A stretch of 10,900 nucleotides of DNA, taken from DAOPKN01 sp035391225. Lineage in GTDB: Bacteria; Thermotogota; Thermotogae; MWEM01. A program made the translations under genes and the position numbers. Every line of letters starts with the position of its first letter. Position 1 is the first letter of the stretch. The stretch lies in NCBI GenBank assembly GCA_035391225.1, contig DAOPKN010000066.1, forward strand, positions 1 through 10,900, given 5' to 3'. Shown here piece after piece: positions 8,201 to 10,900 of the stretch. The notes beneath the pieces were generated by a model. It ran no database searches, had not been told where the DNA came from, and saw nothing but the letters and a program-made list of their open reading frames with translations.

Positions 8201-10550
8201 GGGGGACGTCGAGCCAACGTTCTCCCTTGCGGTTCTCCTGGACGTGAAACCCGTTGTTCCAGGTCTCCTGGTCTTCCAGCAGCCCGTCTGCACCCTCCAA
8301 TCCTTCGTAGGCAAAGCGCAACAGGTCGCAATCTTCCAAGTTGGGGGCGGTGACGCGCCATCCCCGTTCCAGGTCGCGGTAAAGGTAATACTCGACCACC
8401 CTTTGCAACGCCTGCCGTGTCTGTTTCTTCGCGGGGCCTTTCACCCCGGGGTCGACGGCGTACTCGGCGAAGGCAAGGTCCATGGTATCCATCACCTTCC
8501 CGGAGAGCTGGTCGTGGGTGATGCCCTCTTCTCCTGCCCCACAACAGGCACGGTACAACGCGGAGCGAAGCAACGCCACCTGGGCAAAATCGTTGAAGTG
8601 CCCCGCCTGCAGCGAGGCGTCCTGCCGGTTGTCAGTGAAGCTCAGCAGCTTCCGCGCACTGGGGGGGAGCGCTGCGTCGGCTTGCAATTCCACCAGGGAG
8701 CGCAACGCGAGGATGGTGGTGGCGGTGCTGCGGTTGTCCACGCCGAGTGTTCCCAGCTTGGAATGCTCGGAGCGCTGGCTCTTGGCGTGGGCGACCTTGC
8801 ACCCGGGGTCGAGGCAGAACAGGAAATTCCCCCGGATCAGTGCGGCACGCATGCCTTGGCCCTGCTGCACGATGCGCCCCGTGGGGTCCACGTACACGGT
8901 CTGGGGGAGGTCTTGCTGCACCTTGGACCCCATTCGCCCCTTTTCGCCTTCGATCTTTTCTTTTAGGAAGGGGGGCAGCCGGGGGAAGAAGCCGGGTTCC
9001 TCGGGAAGTGGCCAGGGGGAGTCCGCGGAAACGTACAGGTACCCCATCTCGGAACCTTCGGCGTCGGGGCGCGCATCGTCCTGGGGTTCGAGGAAGAGCC
9101 CCTCCACGTCGGACAGGATTTTCACCCGGTAATACGCCGTTCCGCAGTGGCGGCAAAAAACGAGGGGGAACAGGGGCTTGGAGGTGTCCCCCGGCTGGGT
9201 TGCTTTCTTGGCGATTTCCAGGTGGCGATGGTCTTCGGGTTCCATCGTGGCCCACACGGTGTCTCCCCGGGAAAAGAACTGGTGTAACCGGAAGGCGAAG
9301 ATGGGGAAAGAGCTTTTCTCGTCGGCTACCAGCGTGGACCCCTTGAGCAGGTACGCCCGCAACGATCGCGCGCAGTTTTCCACGGAGCACCCGGTAAGGC
9401 TTGCCAACTGGGCCGCGGCCCCGTTTTCCCCCTCGATGGGGCGGGGTAGCTGGCGCACCAGCTGCCCGGTGGAGGGCTCGGTGCGTATGCCAAAGGTGGA
9501 TTCGATCCAGCAAGAAAGCGGGTGGAGGACGAACGTTTCGCTGTCCCCCGGAGGGGGTTGCTGGGTATGGATGGATTCCCGAAGCTGCGCGACGATGTTT
9601 GGGTCGTCCTCGTGGAGTTCCGGGGTCACGCGGCGCAACGTTTCGCCGATCACCTGGTCCGCGGTGAAGGGAAGGCCGAAAAGGGTTTGTGCCACCTGTG
9701 CCACTTGGAGGCCCTGGTCTTGCGCGGGCCCTCCCGCCGACATGGTAGCGGAGGTACCGATGCAAACGGGGTTTTGGGCGTGGAGCGCGAGCCGTGCCCT
9801 TCGAATGAGAAGGGAGACATCGGCGCCTTGGCGACCCCGGTAGGTGTGCAATTCGTCGAAGACGAGGAAACGCAAACCCTGTGCGGCGCGGATCAGCTGG
9901 CGGTCTTCCACGCGGGTGAGCAGCAGCTCGAGCATCATGTAATTGGTCAACAGGATATCCGGGGGGTTTTGGCGGATCATTTCGCGCTCGGGTTCCTTTT
10001 CTTGCCCGGTGAAGCGCGCGAAAGAAACAGGGGGATGCCCTTCGGGGTAGCCTTTTTCCAGGAATTTGCCCAACTCGTCGAACTGGCTGTTTGCCAGCGC
10101 GTTCATGGGGTACACCACGATGGCCTGGATGCCCTTGCCACTCCCTCGCCGCAGCACGTGGTCGACGATGGGGACGATGTAGGTGAGACTTTTCCCCGAC
10201 CCGGTGCCGCTGGTGAGCACGAAGGACTGGTTGTTCCGTGCCATTTCGATGGCCTGCTGCTGGTGGTAGTGCAAGCGCAGGGGAAAACCGGAGGGATTCT
10301 TCTCGTCCTTCTTCAACCGGAAGATGCGCCGGCACTCCGGGTGCAGGGTACCGTTGTCCGCCAAGCCATCGATCCACTCCCCCGGCTGGAAACTCGGGTT
10401 GAGCTGCAACAGCGGCTGGGGCCAAAACAACCCATCTGCCATGGCCTTGTCCACGAACCCTTTGACCCGAGTGTCTTGAATGGTAATGAAGCTCTGGGTG
10501 TACTCCTGGTAATCGTCGACCAGGTTCTTTCGCAGTGCAAAAACATCCAT
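5292..10550 (-). CDS. Fused DEAH helicase / DUF1998 (MZB) / DUF559-like nuclease-fold protein; DrmA-DrmB or DruE-like
   Basis: This 1752-residue protein opens the operon. Its helicase part has YHQQQA (95-100), Walker A TSGTGSGKS (113-121, K120), YPMNAL (147-152), TNYMMLE (202-208), Walker B DELH (232-235) and SAT (267-269). The second RecA lobe has FTDNRQDAS (638-646), then about 365 residues, then SPTMELGVDI (1011-1020) and motif VI QRSGRAGR (1040-1047). Cysteine pairs C466/C469 and C579/C584 lie in the inter-lobe insert. A zinc ribbon has C1338, C1341, C1356 and C1359. The DUF1998 region has FYEASEGGAGVL (1548-1559) and the MZB-type cysteines C1580, C1595, C1599 and C1602. The tail (about 1650-1750) has RPDFYY (D1687) and IFVDGPAH (D1700, H1704), as in DUF559/Vsr-like nucleases, though the usual Glu is Phe1698. 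The start is supported by AGAGGGGG 7 bases before ATG. The domain set matches a DrmA+DrmB fusion; Druantia DruE is the main alternative. Host-defence role is inferred from family and neighbours. Confidence 0.88.
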   Translation of the reverse strand: MDVFALRKNLVDDYQEYTQSFITIQDTRVKGFVDKAMADGLFWPQPLLQLNPSFQPGEWIDGLADNGTLHPECRRIFRLKKDEKNPSGFPLRLHYHQQQAIEMARNNQSFVLTSGTGSGKSLTYIVPIVDHVLRRGSGKGIQAIVVYPMNALANSQFDELGKFLEKGYPEGHPPVSFARFTGQEKEPEREMIRQNPPDILLTNYMMLELLLTRVEDRQLIRAAQGLRFLVFDELHTYRGRQGADVSLLIRRARLALHAQNPVCIGTSATMSAGGPAQDQGLQVAQVAQTLFGLPFTADQVIGETLRRVTPELHEDDPNIVAQLRESIHTQQPPPGDSETFVLHPLSCWIESTFGIRTEPSTGQLVRQLPRPIEGENGAAAQLASLTGCSVENCARSLRAYLLKGSTLVADEKSSFPIFAFRLHQFFSRGDTVWATMEPEDHRHLEIAKKATQPGDTSKPLFPLVFCRHCGTAYYRVKILSDVEGLFLEPQDDARPDAEGSEMGYLYVSADSPWPLPEEPGFFPRLPPFLKEKIEGEKGRMGSKVQQDLPQTVYVDPTGRIVQQGQGMRAALIRGNFLFCLDPGCKVAHAKSQRSEHSKLGTLGVDNRSTATTILALRSLVELQADAALPPSARKLLSFTDNRQDASLQAGHFNDFAQVALLRSALYRACCGAGEEGITHDQLSGKVMDTMDLAFAEYAVDPGVKGPAKKQTRQALQRVVEYYLYRDLERGWRVTAPNLEDCDLLRFAYEGLEGADGLLEDQETWNNGFHVQENRKGERWLDVPQPLKDAPVETRKEILETLLEVLRRSLCVNAQVLDHDKQYEMVAVSNQRIREGSLWFLQDASELVESKVAWPRARKKNDHPNGFFVSSRGGFGQYLKRTLLPFSGDATISSEQGDTIIAFLFQALKRYGILQQVRGSEKDDDPGFQVYAGALTWLQGKGQLRPVDRTRLLEVGEIPPKINEYFSQVYRTFVDLNNTLEAREHTAQVSPEDRGEREERFRSGELPLLFCSPTMELGVDIEQLNLVNLRNVPPTPANYAQRSGRAGRVGQPALVYTYCAGRSPHDQYFFHEPDQMVSGVVAPPRIDLRNRDLLRAHIYAIWLETAQLKLGMTPADILDLNPLDGKLPLPVQDSLGHALRDPQLRLRATERVEAFIDTLRAELQSAPWFSDRWPADMLDQVERAFNAACDRWRSLYRSAVQQQKIHNQIIMDPSRPPYEIRYSKQLRAQAESQRDLLVSSRGVYDGDFYTYRYLAAEGFLPGYNFPRLPLSAFVPGRKNRNGRDTYISRPRFLAISEFGPRSLVYHEGAQYRVVKVNLDLQGDAMEATHELVTKTMKRCTRCGYAHFQEGMSFPEVCERCDAPLEGDAKIDHMVQLQNVTLKMARRITCDEEERQRFGYNLSTAYRFPRVSGKLDRRDATVFLGEEASVHLHYADSTDLFRINSGWLNQRDEVPGFTLDVEKGYWAKNQKDDLDSEDAAKDGRTQRVIPFVKDTRNALVITFEQQMSIPQMASLRSALKQAIQQLFQLEPRELACEPMPSASDPREILFYEASEGGAGVLRQVVEDAGTWAKLARQALRICHFDPDTLEDRGKDSCGKACYRCLMDYFNQPDHKHLDRFLVRDMLKEWTGGVTRQSGGQGSRSERLAQLHKQCDSELESKWLRQLESLGLQLPTHAQHAIPGAQARPDFYYDEHHVAIFVDGPAHRFSDQQHKDAQTTDRLMDLGYIVVRFPHDADWNQIFQKYPDIFGRCSS
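5302..5309 (-). promoter_or_regulatory. Ribosome-binding site that selects the TTG start of the SNF2 helicase
   Basis: GGGAGGTG lies inside the end of the preceding gene. It overlaps the in-frame GTG at 5304, which makes that codon a poor start, and is 6 bases from the in-frame TTG at 5295. TTG shares two bases with the upstream TGA stop (5294-5292), a coupled arrangement. Confidence 0.7.
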
Positions 10551-10557
10551 TCCCGTT

Positions 10558-10565
10558 CCCCCTCT
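10558..10565 (-). promoter_or_regulatory. Ribosome-binding site of the helicase-DUF1998 gene
   Basis: AGAGGGGG on the minus strand lies 7 bases upstream of the ATG at 10550 and supports that start. Confidence 0.6.
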
Positions 10566-10738
10566 ACTGGTAAAGCGAAAGATTTCCTTCCCTAATCCTA
10601 TATCATGTTACAAAAAAATGCAAGGGACCGGAATTTCCGTTTGGTAAGGATTTGCTGCGAACAGGAGCGCAAGGGAACCTGGGACCGCCGCACCCCACTG
10701 CGGCTGTTCACCGGTCGGGTGTTTCCAACAATTCCTAG
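10566..10738. other. Intergenic region upstream of the operon
   Basis: Apart from the candidate leftward promoter, I see no gene, RNA, attachment site or insertion-sequence end here. Base composition is visibly more AT-rich near 10580-10620 than in the operon. Short open frames on both strands have no recognisable motif. Confidence 0.5.
10597..10623 (-). promoter_or_regulatory. Candidate leftward promoter of the defence operon (extended -10)
   Basis: Read on the minus strand, TGATATAGG (10605-10597) is an extended -10 (TG, one base, TATAGG). A weak -35-like TTGCAT lies at 10623-10618, with a 15-base spacer that contains a run of T. A 17-base spacer to TAGGAT is the alternative reading. Transcription would begin near 10590, leaving a leader of about 40 bases before the ATG at 10550. 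This is the most promoter-like sequence directly upstream of the operon, but neither element is close to consensus. Confidence 0.4.
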
Positions 10739-10767
10739 CAGAGCCGTTCTTGTTCGATGGCAAAGCG

Positions 10768-10799
10768 CCTTGGGACTTTCCGTTTTCACGCTCCCAAGG
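10768..10799. repeat. Inverted repeat CCTTGGGA / TCCCAAGG
   Basis: Perfect 8-base arms (10768-10775 and 10792-10799) are separated by 16 bases. Pairing resumes for two bases outside a mismatch (GC/GC), giving an 11-position stem with one mismatch. There is no T-run after it in either direction, so it is not a convincing terminator. It overlaps the possible Rpn remnant. An operator or a chance palindrome are both possible. Confidence 0.4.
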
Positions 10800-10806
10800 G
10801 GCAAAA

Positions 10807-10857
10807 ACTCCCTGGATTTGCTATAATGATTTGGCAAGAAAGCATGCAACAGGGAGT
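10807..10857. repeat. Inverted repeat ACTCCCTG / CAGGGAGT flanking a TATAAT
   Basis: Perfect 8-base arms (10807-10814 and 10850-10857) are spaced by 35 bases. They bracket a consensus plus-strand extended -10, TGCTATAAT (10819-10827), for which I find no -35 at proper spacing. The same bases can be read as codons of the Rpn-like remnant, so the promoter-like look may be accidental. Confidence 0.3.
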
Positions 10858-10900
10858 GGGAAAAGCGCCGTTCATCTTGCCCATTTTGATCTACAACGGG

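Larger units (their letters stand above)
10739..10900 (+). pseudogene. Possible remnant of an Rpn/YhgA-like PD-(D/E)xK nuclease, truncated by window edge
   Basis: A plus-strand frame is open from the TAG at 10736 to the right edge, with ATG at 10757. Its last 28 residues, from FAIMIWQESM (starting 10817) through APFILPILIYNG, line up without gaps, from memory, with the conserved middle of E. coli RpnA (YAIAAMQ...TLPMVVPLLFYHG). In the family this segment lies more than 100 residues into the protein, so the N-terminal half is missing in this frame. In the frame starting at 10746, VLVRWQS resembles the catalytic strand VLVEHQS of the family, 50 bases upstream and therefore out of frame, with the key Glu replaced. 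That pattern suggests a frameshifted, inactive copy. The stretch is short, so chance similarity cannot be excluded. Rpn genes behave as mobile elements and are frequent near defence islands. Confidence 0.35.

Noticed and set aside
5274..8966. Plus-strand open frames of 595 and 577 codons
   Set aside because: In-phase antisense of the helicase-DUF1998 gene; no domain signature.
8632..10425. Minus-strand open frame of 597 codons in another phase
   Set aside because: Overlaps the helicase motifs in a shifted frame; Arg/Pro-rich translation typical of a GC-rich shadow.
10768..10806. Hairpin as a rho-independent terminator
   Set aside because: The stem is only 8 uninterrupted pairs with a 16-base loop, and neither side is followed by a T-run.
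10598..10849. Small minus-strand open frame of 83 codons upstream of the operon
   Set aside because: No ribosome-binding site or family resemblance seen, and it runs across the likely promoter and the Rpn-like stretch.
1..10900. CRISPR array, tRNA, rRNA or complete insertion sequence
   Set aside because: No regularly spaced direct repeats, RNA gene signatures or transposase with terminal repeats were seen.

Overview
The window reads as one strand of a GC-rich bacterial genome (protein-coding part roughly 60% G+C by eye). It carries a single leftward (minus-strand) operon of three large genes that looks like an anti-phage defence island of the DISARM/dual-helicase kind. The host genus cannot be named from what is here; there are no RNA genes or housekeeping genes to anchor it. 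Long open frames on the plus strand are antisense shadows caused by the rarity of TTA, CTA and TCA codons in the real genes.

Layout, read in the direction of transcription (right to left). (1) 10900-10551 is an AT-richer upstream region. Its right edge holds what looks like the middle of a degraded Rpn/YhgA-like nuclease gene on the plus strand. Next come a weak extended -10 promoter reading leftward and a Shine-Dalgarno sequence. (2) 10550-5292 encodes a 1752-residue protein that fuses an SF2 DEAH-type helicase, a DUF1998/MZB zinc-binding region and a C-terminal DUF559/Vsr-like nuclease-fold domain. (3) 5295-2461 encodes a SNF2/HepA-type helicase resembling DISARM DrmD. (4) 2464-1 encodes the first 821 residues of an Eco57I-type adenine-N6 DNA methyltransferase (DrmMI-like). 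It is cut by the window edge just after its NPPWE catalytic motif.

The three genes are translationally coupled: stop and start codons overlap (TTGA, then ATGA), each with a strong GGAGGTG ribosome-binding site inside the preceding gene. Together they resemble class 1 DISARM (drmD, drmMI, drmA, drmB, drmC), with three differences. The DrmA-like helicase and DrmB-like DUF1998 parts are one polypeptide, that polypeptide is encoded first, and it carries its own nuclease-like tail where DISARM has a separate phospholipase-D-type DrmC. No drmC is visible, but genes left of base 1 cannot be seen. The likely job, by inference, is methylation-dependent self/non-self discrimination by the methyltransferase, with two helicases (and perhaps the nuclease tail) acting on incoming unmodified phage DNA. 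The helicase-DUF1998 protein also resembles Druantia DruE in size and domain type, so classification between DISARM-like, Druantia-like and other dual-helicase systems needs a profile search.
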